A DNA stretch of 18,334 nucleotides from DASYSL01 sp036003365. Lineage in GTDB: Bacteria > Eisenbacteria > RBG-16-71-46 > DASYSL01. Below are positions 7,230 to 15,501 of this stretch, piece after piece; position 1 is the first letter of the stretch, and each line of letters opens with the position of its first letter. A model generated the notes under the pieces. That model made no database searches and was not told the DNA's origin. It worked only from the letters and a program-made list of their open reading frames with translations. Made by a program: the position numbers and the translations under genes. Location: contig DASYSL010000183.1 of the NCBI GenBank assembly GCA_036003365.1, positions 1 through 18,334 of the forward strand. Direction: 5' to 3'.

Positions 7230-8870
7230 ATGCTCGACACCGCCACGCTCGTGCGCATTCCCCCGCGCGAGACGGGGTTCTTCGATTCCCTCTATCTCGA
7301 TTTTCTCTCGGACGACGCGTTCGTGTCGTCCCGCTTTCCCGGTTCCTACCGCAAGGACGAGACCTGGGCCGAGTGCTGCCGGCGGCGCCTGGGCGCCGCC
7401 AAGCCGGAGGCCACGCCCGAGCTGTGGCGCGAGGCGCTGGAGGCGCACGTGCGCTGGGGTGCTTCGGAGGCTTCGCGGCGCGGGCTCGAGGACCTGGCGA
7501 GCGGCAAAGCGGTGGCCGTGGTGGCGGGGCAGTAGCCCGACGCGCTCGGCGGCCCCCTCTTCACCCTCGCCAAGACGCTGACCGCCGTCGCCCTCGCGCG
7601 CCGCATCGAGAGCCAGACCGGCGTGCGGGCCGTGCCGGTTTTCTGGTGCGCGAGCGAAGACTCCGATTTCGAAGAGATCCGCACCGTGCGCTTCACCGGC
7701 CCCGCGCTCGAGTCGGGCGAGGCGGTATTGCCCGAGAGCGCGCATCCCGCCGGCGGGCTCGTAGGCGCCATTCCCGTCGCCGCACTCGGCGACACGTGGG
7801 ACAAGGCGCGCGCGGCATGGAAGGACTTGCCCGGTGCGGCCCTGGTTGGCGAGTGGATCGAGCGCGCGCAGACGCGCGCCCGCGATCTCGGTGAGGCCCA
7901 AGCCGTCTTGATCCTCGCCGCCACCGCCGCTCAAGGGGTGGTGGTGATCGATCCGCGCTGGCCGGCCTTCCGCGCCGCCAGCCGCGGGCTCTACGGGCGT
8001 TATCTCGAGCGCTACACGGCGGTGAAGGAGCAGGTGGAGCGCGCGGGCGCCGCGCTTGGCGAGCGCGGCTACCGCACGGCGCTCGAAGGGCCACAGTTCG
8101 AGTTCTCGCTTTTCGAAGTCAAGGACGGCACGCGCGCCAAGCTCGATCCGGTGCGGGCGCGAGCCGTGTTCGACGCCGGCCAGCCCGTCGTGCCCAATGT
8201 GGTTCTTCGCCCCGTGGTCCAAGATGCCGTGCTGCCTTCGGCCGGGCTCGTGGCCGGGCCGGGCGAGGTGGCCTACCTGGCCCAGCTTCGCGGCGTGTAC
8301 GAAGCCCTCGACGTGCCCATGACCGGCGTCTTCCCGCGCCTGACCTCCACCTGGCTGCCGGACGCGGCCATGAAGCTGGCGCGCGAGTTCGACCTGCCGC
8401 TCTGGGATCTGGTGAAGGACACCGACGGGACCATGCGCGATCTGGTGAGCCGGCTGGTGCCGGCGCCCGTGCGTCACGAGCTCGATCGCCTGCGCCGCGA
8501 GGCCAACGACGGTCTGCGCCGCTTCGCCGATCCGGCGAGCACGGTCGACGCGTCTCTGCCGCAGCTCGTCGAATCCGTGCGCTCCAAGATCGATTTCCAG
8601 TACGGGCGCCTGCTCGAAGGCGTCGTGTCGAAGCGCAAGTCGGCGTTCGAGCGCGCGCATCCCGCGGCGGCTCGCCTGCGCCACGCGCTCCTGCCGCAGG
8701 GGCGCGCCCAGGAGCGGCGCATCACGTGGATGGACGTCGCCGCCCACCAAGGGCCCGAATTCACCGAAGCCATGGCCGATCTCGCCGCCCTGCACGTCGA
8801 GCAATGCTTCGGCGGCGATCCCGCGCACTATCTCGTGCATCCCGGCGCCGAGCCGGGGCGGAAATCTTGA
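7230..8870 (+). CDS. bshC: BshC, cysteine-adding enzyme of bacillithiol synthesis; frame interrupted by TAG at codon 102
   Basis: BshC adds L-cysteine to glucosaminyl-malate in the last step of bacillithiol synthesis. The frame from ATG 7230 to TGA 8868-8870 spans 547 codons, against about 540 residues in Bacillus. An in-frame TAG (7533-7535) splits it into 101 residues and a remaining 444 in the same frame. Around the break the protein reads VVAGQ-stop-PDALGGPLFTLAKTLTAV, matching the family motif 'VVTGQQ..L..GPLYT..K', with the stop at the second Gln. Downstream family features include PVFWCASEDSDFEEI (near 136-150), a Rossmann-like core and a C-terminal coiled coil (near 400-470). An in-frame TAA at 7221-7223 rules out an upstream start. 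A GTG at 7623 could restart a shortened product. Codon use and frame are intact on both sides, so the defect is recent, an error, or read through. Confidence 0.85.
7533..7535 (+). other. In-frame amber codon inside bshC
   Basis: The codons read GTG GCG GGG CAG TAG CCC GAC. One transition, C to T at 7533, would turn CAG (Gln) into TAG and account for it. Five other genes in the window stop with TAG (amidase, the 58-aa gene, dedA, tldE and the kinase), so the codon is an ordinary stop in this genome. Confidence 0.85.
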
Positions 8871-9628
8871 CCGACGTCCTGGCCGTCGGCGCTCATCCCG
8901 ACGACGCCGAGCTTGCCTTCGGCGCCACTTTGGCGCGCCTCGCCGCGCAGGGGACGCGCGTGGTCATCCTCGATCTCACGGCGGGCGAGCGCGCGAGCCG
9001 CGGCGAGCCCGCCACGCGCGCGCAGGAAGCGGCCGAGGCGGCGCGCGTTCTGGGCGTGACGCGCGAAGGGCTCGGACTTCCCGACCTCGGGTTGCGCAAA
9101 GGCTCGCACGAGCAGATTCGCGCGGTGGTCGAGGCCCTGCGCCGCCATCGTCCCGCGCTCGTCCTGGCGCCGCATCCCGAGGAAGGCCATCCCGACCATG
9201 CGCACGCCTCGGCCCTGGTGGAGCGCGCGTGCTACGAAGCCCGCCTGGCCAAGGCCGACGGCGCGGGAGCGCGCCACGTGGTCGAGCAGCTGCTGTTCGC
9301 CTGGCCCGGCGCGGGCGCGGTGCAAGGCGCCGGCGCGGGAGGCGGCGGTGCCCTCGGCGGCGGCTTCGTCATCGACGTGAGCGAGAGCTTCGCCGCGAAG
9401 CGCGCCGCACTGGCCTGCTATCGCTCGCAGTTCGACGCGCGGGGCGGCGGCGTCGAGACCCGCCTCAGCGATCCCGGCTTCCTGGACCTGGTCGAAGCGC
9501 GCGCGCGCGTCGCCGGCGCGGTGGTCGAAGCGCGCTACGGCGAGGGCTTCACCTACCGCGGCGCGCTCCGGCTCACGCCCGCGCTCGCCGGCTGGCTCGG
9601 CAACGCGGCCCTGGATCCCGGGCGGTGA
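8867..9628 (+). CDS. bshB1: BshB1, GlcNAc-malate deacetylase (bacillithiol synthesis)
   Basis: A 253-residue protein of the LmbE/PIG-L zinc deacetylase family. BshB1 removes the acetyl group from GlcNAc-malate, giving GlcN-malate for BshC. The N-terminal motif GAHPDDAE gives zinc ligands His10 and Asp13 with catalytic Asp12, and GHPDHAHAS supplies His111. The closing YGEGFTYRGAL matches the BshB1 subgroup. A Gly/Ala-rich stretch (148-166) fills the loop before the FVIDVSESF strand and is unlike the compact Bacillus enzyme. The start is TTG 8867, in a TTGA overlap with the bshC stop, with GGGGCGG upstream; it places DVLAVGAHPDD at residue 3, as in homologues. Being between bshC and bshA makes the BshB role much more likely than another LmbE-type deacetylase. 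Confidence 0.92.
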   Translation: MTDVLAVGAHPDDAELAFGATLARLAAQGTRVVILDLTAGERASRGEPATRAQEAAEAARVLGVTREGLGLPDLGLRKGSHEQIRAVVEALRRHRPALVLAPHPEEGHPDHAHASALVERACYEARLAKADGAGARHVVEQLLFAWPGAGAVQGAGAGGGGALGGGFVIDVSESFAAKRAALACYRSQFDARGGGVETRLSDPGFLDLVEARARVAGAVVEARYGEGFTYRGALRLTPALAGWLGNAALDPGR

Positions 9629-10782
9629 AAGCGCGCGCCAAGGGGAAGAAGCGCGCCGGCCGCCCGCGCAGAATCGGCATCGCTTGCTATCCCACGTTCG
9701 GTGGCTCGGGCATCGTGGCCACCGAGCTGGGCTCGCAGCTCGCCCGCCGCGGTTACGAAGTGCACTTCATCTCGCTCTCGTTGCCGTACCGTCAGAGCCG
9801 CTTCTCGCAGAACGTCTTCTTCCATGAAGTGGTGATCCAGCCGTATCCGCTCTTCCAGACCTACTCGCCGCTCTCGCTCGCCCTCGCGGCCAAGATGTGC
9901 GAGGTGGCCGAGCACCATGATCTCGATCTCCTGCACGTGCACTACGTGCTGCCGTTCGCGGCCAGCGCGTATCTGGCGCGCGAGCTGGTGAAGCCGCGGC
10001 GCCTGCCCGTGGTCACCACGCTGCATGGCACCGACATCACCATCGTGGGCCAGCAGCCGGCGTTCACGCGGCTCACGCGCTTCTCGATCGAGTCCTCCGA
10101 CAAGGTGACGGCGGTGAGTCGGTTTCTGCGCCAGCGCACGATCGAGAGCCTGGGCATCAAACGGCCCATCGAGGTGGTCTACAACTTCGTCGACACGCGC
10201 CGCTTCGCGCCGCGCCGCCGCCGCCACAGCGTGCTCGCGCCGTCCGACGTGCCGGTGGTGATGCACGCCTCGAATTTCCGCCAGGTGAAGAACATCGAGA
10301 CTCTGGTGCGCGTGTTCGCGCGCGTGCGCAAGCGCGTGGCCTGCCAGCTCGTGCTGGTGGGGGACGGGCCCGAGAAGGCGCGCGCCGAGGATCTGTGCCG
10401 CGAGCTCGGCGTCGAGCGCCAGGCGCTTTTTCTCGGCAGCCAGGACCTGATGGAAGAGCTCTTGCCCCTGGCCGACGTCTTCTTCCTGCCCAGCCGCCAG
10501 GAATCGTTCGGTCTCGTGGCCCTCGAGGCCATGAGCGCCGGCGTGCCCGTCGTGGCCTCGAACATCGGCGGCCTGCCCGAAGTCGTGGTCGACGGCGTGA
10601 CCGGTTTTCTGCACGATCCCGACGACGAGGTCGCGCTCTCGGGATCGATCGAAAAGCTCCTCACCAACGAGCGCCTGCGGGCGCGCATGGGCAGGGCGGC
10701 GCGCCGCCACGCGCGGCAGCACTTCCACGTCGACGACGCCGTGGACCGCTATCAAGCCATCTACGAGAGCGCGATTCGTTGA
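9625..10782 (+). CDS. bshA: BshA, GlcNAc-malate synthase glycosyltransferase
   Basis: A 385-residue GT-B glycosyltransferase of family GT4, close to the 377 of B. subtilis BshA. It transfers GlcNAc from UDP-GlcNAc to L-malate, the first committed step to bacillithiol. The N-terminal domain has IGIACYPTFGGSGIVATELG (17-36), whose GGSG loop is characteristic, and SLPYR (52-56). HVHYVLPFAASAYLARE and TTLHGTDITIVG (131-142) follow. The C-terminal domain shows VYNFVDTRRF, HASNFRQVKNIETLV (214-228) and the ESFGLVALEAMSAG E-x7-E motif (Glu293, Glu301). All of these agree with BshA rather than a generic GT4. The start is GTG 9625, overlapping the bshB1 stop as GTGA. A basic ten-residue N-terminal extension precedes the domain. 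Confidence 0.94.
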   Translation: MKARAKGKKRAGRPRRIGIACYPTFGGSGIVATELGSQLARRGYEVHFISLSLPYRQSRFSQNVFFHEVVIQPYPLFQTYSPLSLALAAKMCEVAEHHDLDLLHVHYVLPFAASAYLARELVKPRRLPVVTTLHGTDITIVGQQPAFTRLTRFSIESSDKVTAVSRFLRQRTIESLGIKRPIEVVYNFVDTRRFAPRRRRHSVLAPSDVPVVMHASNFRQVKNIETLVRVFARVRKRVACQLVLVGDGPEKARAEDLCRELGVERQALFLGSQDLMEELLPLADVFFLPSRQESFGLVALEAMSAGVPVVASNIGGLPEVVVDGVTGFLHDPDDEVALSGSIEKLLTNERLRARMGRAARRHARQHFHVDDAVDRYQAIYESAIR

Positions 10783-11900
10783 GCGCACGCGCGCCGCAAG
10801 GAAGCGGTGACCCGCGCATCCTCCGGGCCGATGGATTGGCCAAGCGCTTCTGCGCCCTCATCGAGGGCGCGACCCAACCCATGGAGCCCAAGACGGCAGC
10901 GGGGCTGGCGCGTTTCCGGCCCGAGCGGCTCGCCGCGATCCTCGATCCGGCGCGCGCCGGACAGAGCGCCTCGAGCGTGCTGGGCGTGACGCATGGCGCA
11001 CCGGTGGTGGCCACGCTCGAAGCGGGTGCCGACGCGGGCGCCAACGCGCTGCTCCTCGGCACGGCGCCGGTGGGCGGGCGCGTGCCGCCGGCGTGGCGCC
11101 GCTGGATCACCGGCGCACTCGAGCGCGGCTGGGACGTGTGGAGTGGACTGCACGAAGAGCTGAATGACGATCGCGAGTTCGTCGCCCTTGCACAAGAGCA
11201 CAAAGCCACGCTCGTCGACTTGCGCCACGTGCCGGAGGATCTTCCCGTGGCCGAGCGTCGCGCCGCGTCGATCGACGCGCACGTCGTCCTCACCGTGGGC
11301 ACCGATTGCAACGTGGGCAAGATGACGGCCGCGTGGGCGATCGCCGAGGAATTGACGCGCCGCGGCGAGCGCGCCGTGTTCGTGGCCACCGGCCAGACCG
11401 GCATCCTGCTCTCCGGCTGGGGGCTCGCCGTCGACCGCGCGCGCGCCGACTTCATCGCCGGCGCGGCCGAGCTGTTGGCCCTCGAGGGCGCGCGCCTCGC
11501 CGAGTGGGTGATCGTGGAGGGGCAGGGCTCGCTCATCCATCCCGGCTACTCGGGGGTCACGCTCGGCCTCCTGCACGGATGCCAGCCCAAGAGCCTCGTC
11601 CTCTGCCATCAGGCCGGACGCGACCGCGTGCGCCATGGCGGCAACCCCATCCCCTCGCTCGAGAGGCTGGTCTCCCTCTATGAGGAGGCGGCCGAGTGGA
11701 TCTCGCCCGCCCCGGTCACCGGAATCGCCCTCAATACGTATGGATGGGGGCCGGCGGAGGCCCAGAGAGAGCGCCAGAGGGCCCATGCCGAGACCGGGCT
11801 CGCGGTCGCGGATGTGGCGGTCGAGGGAGCGGGGGTCTTGGTCGAAAACTTGATGAAGGCCCGAGAGACGTCGCGGGCCGGGAAAGGGTTGGGGGGATGA
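10779..11900 (+). CDS. DUF1611 / DgcN-like P-loop protein
   Basis: A 373-residue two-domain DUF1611 protein. The N-terminal domain covers about 23-160 (CALIEGATQPMEPKTAAGL, then LDPARAGQSASSVLG). The C-terminal domain carries the P-loop GTDCNVGKMTAA (174-185, Lys181), VEGQGSLIHPGYSGVTLGLL near 245-265, and CHQAGRDRVRH. One member, DgcN, acetylates D-glutamate and works with the epimerase DgcA to turn D-Glu into L-Glu. The next gene here is of that epimerase type, so the pair fits, but assignment to D-Glu rather than another acyl acceptor is inference. The start is TTG 10779, overlapping the bshA stop as TTGA. An ATG at 10880 would remove part of the conserved N-terminus, so I prefer TTG. Its place directly behind the bsh genes is notable. 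Confidence 0.85.
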   Translation: MSARAPQGSGDPRILRADGLAKRFCALIEGATQPMEPKTAAGLARFRPERLAAILDPARAGQSASSVLGVTHGAPVVATLEAGADAGANALLLGTAPVGGRVPPAWRRWITGALERGWDVWSGLHEELNDDREFVALAQEHKATLVDLRHVPEDLPVAERRAASIDAHVVLTVGTDCNVGKMTAAWAIAEELTRRGERAVFVATGQTGILLSGWGLAVDRARADFIAGAAELLALEGARLAEWVIVEGQGSLIHPGYSGVTLGLLHGCQPKSLVLCHQAGRDRVRHGGNPIPSLERLVSLYEEAAEWISPAPVTGIALNTYGWGPAEAQRERQRAHAETGLAVADVAVEGAGVLVENLMKARETSRAGKGLGG

Positions 11901-12955
11901 AGGTTCGTTATCGGCCGCTCGAGCTCCAGACCAAGCACGAGTTCCGGATCAGCCGCGGCGGGCGCGCTCTGTTCCAGAATCTCGTGGTCGAGATCGAGCA
12001 CCAGGGGCGGATCGGGCGCGGCGAGGTGGCGGCCGCGTCCTACCATGGCGAGACGCAGGAGACCGCCATGCGTGCTCTCTCGGTGTGGGCGCCGCTCGTG
12101 GGCGACGACCCGTGGGCGCGCGAGGCCATCGTCGCGCGCTGCCAGGAAGCGTTGCCCGGAAACCGCGCCGCGCTCTCGGGGATCGAGTGCGCGCTCTGGG
12201 ATCTCTGCGGCCAGGAAGCCGGTCAGCCGGTGTGGCGCCTGCTCGGCGTCGATCCGGCGCGCATGCCCATCTCCTCGCTCACCCTCGGGCTCGCCGACTG
12301 GCCAACGATGGAGAAGAAGCTCGACGAGGCGCGCGAGTTTCCCGTGCTCAAGATCAAAGTGGGAGGGGAGGACGACCTCGAGACCGTGCGCAAGATCCGC
12401 GCGCGCACGCGCCAGCGCCTCACCGTCGACGCCAACGCGGCGTGGACCGTGGAGCAGGCGCTCGAGCTCATTCCCCGCCTCGCCGATCTCGGCGTCGAGT
12501 TCGTGGAGCAGCCGCTCGCCATCGAAGATCTCGAGGGGTTCACGCGCTTGCACGAGCTGTCTTTGCTCCCCATCTATGCCGATGAAAGCATCGGCACCGC
12601 GGCCGACGTGATCCGCTTTCAGCACGCGATCGACGGCGTGAACCTCAAGCTCGCGAAGTCGGGCGGCATCGCCGAAGGCTGGCGCGTCATCGCCACGGCG
12701 CGCGCCTGCGGCCTTGCCGTCATGATCGGCTGCATGATAGAGAGCAGCCTCGGGATCACCTCCGCCGCCCACCTGGCGCCTCTCGTCGATCATCTCGACC
12801 TCGATGGGCACTGGCTCCTGGCCGACGATCCCTTCACTTGGATCGACGGCGGCGCCGGACGGATCGTGCTCCCCACCGCACCCGGTCTCGGCGTCGAGCC
12901 GAGGCTCGCGGCATCGGATGCCCGGGGCGGGACTCGCGCGGGAGATTCCGGTTGA
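11897..12955 (+). CDS. Dipeptide epimerase-like enolase-superfamily enzyme (DgcA-like)
   Basis: A 352-residue enzyme of the enolase superfamily, muconate-lactonising subgroup. The catalytic set is complete: the KxK motif (Lys152, Lys154 in LKIKVGG), metal ligands Asp178 (TVDAN), Glu204 (EFVEQP) and Asp229 (IYADES), and general base Lys254 (LKLAKSGG). MIGCMIESSLGITSAAHLAPL and the DLDG motif (301-304) are typical of L-Ala-D/L-Glu and related dipeptide epimerases, where the DxD binds the substrate amino group. It may epimerise a murein-derived dipeptide, or N-acetyl-D-glutamate together with the preceding DUF1611 protein. The sequence does not decide between these. ATG 11897 overlaps the previous stop as ATGA, with a G-rich run upstream as ribosome binding site. 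The last 14 residues look like a variable tail. Confidence 0.9.
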   Translation: MKVRYRPLELQTKHEFRISRGGRALFQNLVVEIEHQGRIGRGEVAAASYHGETQETAMRALSVWAPLVGDDPWAREAIVARCQEALPGNRAALSGIECALWDLCGQEAGQPVWRLLGVDPARMPISSLTLGLADWPTMEKKLDEAREFPVLKIKVGGEDDLETVRKIRARTRQRLTVDANAAWTVEQALELIPRLADLGVEFVEQPLAIEDLEGFTRLHELSLLPIYADESIGTAADVIRFQHAIDGVNLKLAKSGGIAEGWRVIATARACGLAVMIGCMIESSLGITSAAHLAPLVDHLDLDGHWLLADDPFTWIDGGAGRIVLPTAPGLGVEPRLAASDARGGTRAGDSG

Positions 12956-14394
12956 GCCAGCGCCTGACGCTGTTCATCACCGCCATCTGCGTGGCGGCGG
13001 CGGTCATCTGGTTCTGCATGCCGCCGCTGTTCTCGGCGCCCAACTTCGTCCACTACGCGATGTGGACGCTGGCCTGCGTGGTGGCCGGCGCGCTGTGGCT
13101 GCCGACCGTGTCGGGCGAAGCCACCGACAGCATGGCGTCGACGGCCGATTTCGCCGTGATCGTGCTGTGGGGGCTCACGCCCGCCCTCTACATCGTGCCG
13201 CTCTCGACCTTGTTCCAGAATCTCGTGCAGCGCCGCCCCTTCATCCGCGTGCTCTACAACCCGGTGGCGATGGTGATCGTGACCGCGGCGGCGGGGGCGG
13301 TGTTCCACGCGCTCGGGGGCCCGTCGGACGGCCTCTACAAGCACATGATGCAGGGCGAGTTCCACAGCTGGGGCGAGGAGCTGTCGCTCATCGTGCCGTT
13401 CGTCGCCATGGGGCTCACCTATCGCGCCAGCAACATCCTGCTCACCGCCATTCCGGTGTCGTGGTCGACCGAGCGTCCTTTCGGCAAAGTGCTCACCGAA
13501 GACTTCGTTTACGGCGAGCAGCTGCTCTCCGACCTGGCGCTCCTCTTCCTCGCGCCCATCATGGTGATCTCGTTTCTGTCCCTGCAGTACGTCGGCGTGC
13601 TCCTCTTCTACGCGCCCCTGGTCGTGATCCGCGACTCGCACCGGCGCTTCGTCGAGCTGCGCCGGGCCCAGGACCAGATCATCCACAGCGAGCGTATGGC
13701 GGCCAAAGGCGAGATGGCGGCCGAGATCGGCCATGAGCTGTCGAACTACCTTGCCGTGATCAGCGGGCGCGCGCAGATTCTGGTCATGGAAGCCACGGCC
13801 TCGGAGAACCCCAAGCTCGAGCGCAACGCGCGTATGATCTACGAGCAGGCGGCCAACATGGCCATCCTGACGCGCGGTCTCATGGACTTCTCGCACCGTG
13901 AGATCAAGATCCAGCGGGTCGACGTGAACGACCTGATCAGCCGCACGGTCGAGTTCGTGCGGCCGCAGAACAAGTACGACGGCGTCGAGTTCGAGCTCGA
14001 CCTGGCCGAGAGTCTCGTGCCCATCGCCGCCGATCCGGGCCAGCTGCAGCAGGTGTTTCTCAATCTGTTCGGCAACGCCGCCGACGCCATGGTGGAGAAG
14101 AACTCGCCCAAGAAGCGCATCCGCGTCGTGTCGCGCGCCAAGTCGAAGGAAGACACGATCGAGGTGCTGATCGCCGACACGGGTCCGGGCATGAGCAAGG
14201 CGACCATCGCGAGCATCTTCGAGCCCGGCTTCACCACCAAGCCGGCCGGCCACGGCTTCGGTCTTTCCACCAGCTATCGCATCATCTCCCTGCACGGCGG
14301 ACAGATCTCCGCCGAGAGCGAGGTGGGGCGCGGCGCGACGTTCAAGGTGGTGCTTCCCATCCGGGCCGGCGTGCCTTTCCCCGAAGGAGCGTAG
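12952..14394 (+). CDS. Membrane sensor histidine kinase, orphan
   Basis: A 480-residue sensor kinase. Residues 1-225 contain about six hydrophobic segments with almost no periplasmic domain, so the stimulus may be sensed within the membrane. A short coiled-coil linker (228-252) leads to the phosphoacceptor helix, MAAEIGHELSNYLAVISGRAQ, with His261. The ATPase domain shows the N-box DPGQLQQVFLNLFGNAADAM (361-380), G1 IADTGPGMS (407-415) and the F/G2 region FEPGFTTKPAGHGFGLSTSYR (around 423-443). The H-box with Tyr after HELSN, and the N-box, are of the NtrB/HisKA type. No receiver domain and no response-regulator gene occur in the window. The start is TTG 12952, in a TTGA overlap with the epimerase stop, with GGGAG upstream; the frame is open further upstream. 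It ends TAG, directly followed by the next GTG. Confidence 0.9.
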   Translation: MSQRLTLFITAICVAAAVIWFCMPPLFSAPNFVHYAMWTLACVVAGALWLPTVSGEATDSMASTADFAVIVLWGLTPALYIVPLSTLFQNLVQRRPFIRVLYNPVAMVIVTAAAGAVFHALGGPSDGLYKHMMQGEFHSWGEELSLIVPFVAMGLTYRASNILLTAIPVSWSTERPFGKVLTEDFVYGEQLLSDLALLFLAPIMVISFLSLQYVGVLLFYAPLVVIRDSHRRFVELRRAQDQIIHSERMAAKGEMAAEIGHELSNYLAVISGRAQILVMEATASENPKLERNARMIYEQAANMAILTRGLMDFSHREIKIQRVDVNDLISRTVEFVRPQNKYDGVEFELDLAESLVPIAADPGQLQQVFLNLFGNAADAMVEKNSPKKRIRVVSRAKSKEDTIEVLIADTGPGMSKATIASIFEPGFTTKPAGHGFGLSTSYRIISLHGGQISAESEVGRGATFKVVLPIRAGVPFPEGA

Positions 14395-15501
14395 GTGTCC
14401 GAGCGGGCTTTCTCGGATCTGCCGGAGCGCCGGCGCAATCAGCTTCCGGGGGCGGCGTGGGGTGTCGGCACCATCGTGCTCATCGCCGCCTTCATCTGGC
14501 TCCTCGTCCAGGTGAAGACGGTGCTGTACGTCATCCTCGGGTCGGTCCTCCTCTCCGCCATGCTCGAGCCCGCCGTGGCCCGGCTGGCGCTCATGCGAGT
14601 GGGCCGCTGGACCCTCGGGCGGCGCTTCGCGGCCGGCGCCATCATCGTCATCTTTCTCGCCGCGCTCGGCGCCTTGGTCTGGCTGCTCGCACCCGTGCTC
14701 GTGTCGCAAGCCAAGGTGCTGCTCACCAACCTGCCCACCTACCTGACCAAAGCGGCCGAGGAATATCGCACCCTCACGAGTGGGATCCAGGGCTTGCCGA
14801 GCGAGATGTCGGAAGCGATGCAGAACGAGGTCTCGAACCTCCTGTCCCAGATCAGTCATACGCTCGCGCAAACGGCCTTCGGCATCGTCGCCAACGTCCT
14901 CGGCCTCATCGGCCTGCTGGTCATTCCGGTCGGCGCCTTCTACGTGCTGTCGGACGGAGGCACGATCCAGGCCGATTTCCTGTCGGCGCTGCCGCCGCGC
15001 TGGCGCGACAGCACGCGCGATCTACTGCACGACATCTCGGCTGCCCTGTCCTCGTACGTGCGCGGCCAGACGCTCGTCTGCCTGTCCTCGGCGGTGCTCT
15101 ACTCCGCCGTGTTCGGCGTGCTCGGGATGCCGTATTGGATCGTTCTCGGCGTCGTCGCCGGGCTGGCCGAAGCCATCCCGTACCTGGGCTCTATCGTGGT
15201 TTCGCTCGCGGTGCTGACCATCGGGGTCGACCAGGGCATGTCGTTCGCGCTGCGCGGGCTGATCGGATACATCGTGGGTAACCAGATCGTGAATTACGTG
15301 ATCACGCCCCGCTTCCAGTCGCGAAGCCTGCAGCTCCATCCCTTCCTGGTGATCTTGGCGGCGCTCGCGGGCGCGAGTCTGGGAGGAGCCTTCGGCGCCT
15401 TCCTGGCTCTGCCGAGTGCTGCCGTGTTGCAGACGGTTCTCAAGCGCATGTGGGGGCCGAAAGCCCGTCCCCGGCTCCCCGCCCCGCCGACTTCCTCGTG
15501 A
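14395..15501 (+). CDS. AI-2E transporter (YdiK/PerM) family membrane protein
   Basis: A 368-residue polytopic protein of the AI-2E/PerM family. Members export varied substrates: one E. coli member was linked to autoinducer-2 release and others act as Na+/H+ antiporters, so the family name does not establish the substrate. Conserved family parts are present: two N-terminal membrane segments, an amphipathic middle region (about 100-155), YVRGQTLVCL (around 218-227), GLAEAIPYLGSIVVSLAVL, NQIVNYVITPRFQSRSLQLHP (around 300-320) and a C-terminal GAFGAFLALPSAAVLQ. GTG 14395 abuts the TAG of the kinase gene, and AAGGAGC lies upstream. Being beside an orphan kinase may mean that the transporter and kinase work together, but this is only contextual. 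Confidence 0.93.
   Translation: MSERAFSDLPERRRNQLPGAAWGVGTIVLIAAFIWLLVQVKTVLYVILGSVLLSAMLEPAVARLALMRVGRWTLGRRFAAGAIIVIFLAALGALVWLLAPVLVSQAKVLLTNLPTYLTKAAEEYRTLTSGIQGLPSEMSEAMQNEVSNLLSQISHTLAQTAFGIVANVLGLIGLLVIPVGAFYVLSDGGTIQADFLSALPPRWRDSTRDLLHDISAALSSYVRGQTLVCLSSAVLYSAVFGVLGMPYWIVLGVVAGLAEAIPYLGSIVVSLAVLTIGVDQGMSFALRGLIGYIVGNQIVNYVITPRFQSRSLQLHPFLVILAALAGASLGGAFGAFLALPSAAVLQTVLKRMWGPKARPRLPAPPTSS

Noticed and set aside
7533..7535. Genome-wide reassignment of TAG, or a frameshift, in bshC
   Set aside because: TAG ends five other genes here at sensible places, and the frame before and after the bshC TAG is the same, so neither explanation is needed.
7218..8840. Minus-strand open frame covering the whole of bshC without a stop
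   Set aside because: I considered it as an explanation for the TAG, meaning that bshC might be a false frame. The plus frame reads as BshC on both sides of the TAG, while the minus product resembles nothing.
12790..14871. Minus-strand open frame of 693 codons
   Set aside because: It is antisense to the histidine kinase and the start of the AI-2E-family gene, both well supported by motifs. Its composition is typical of a shadow frame.
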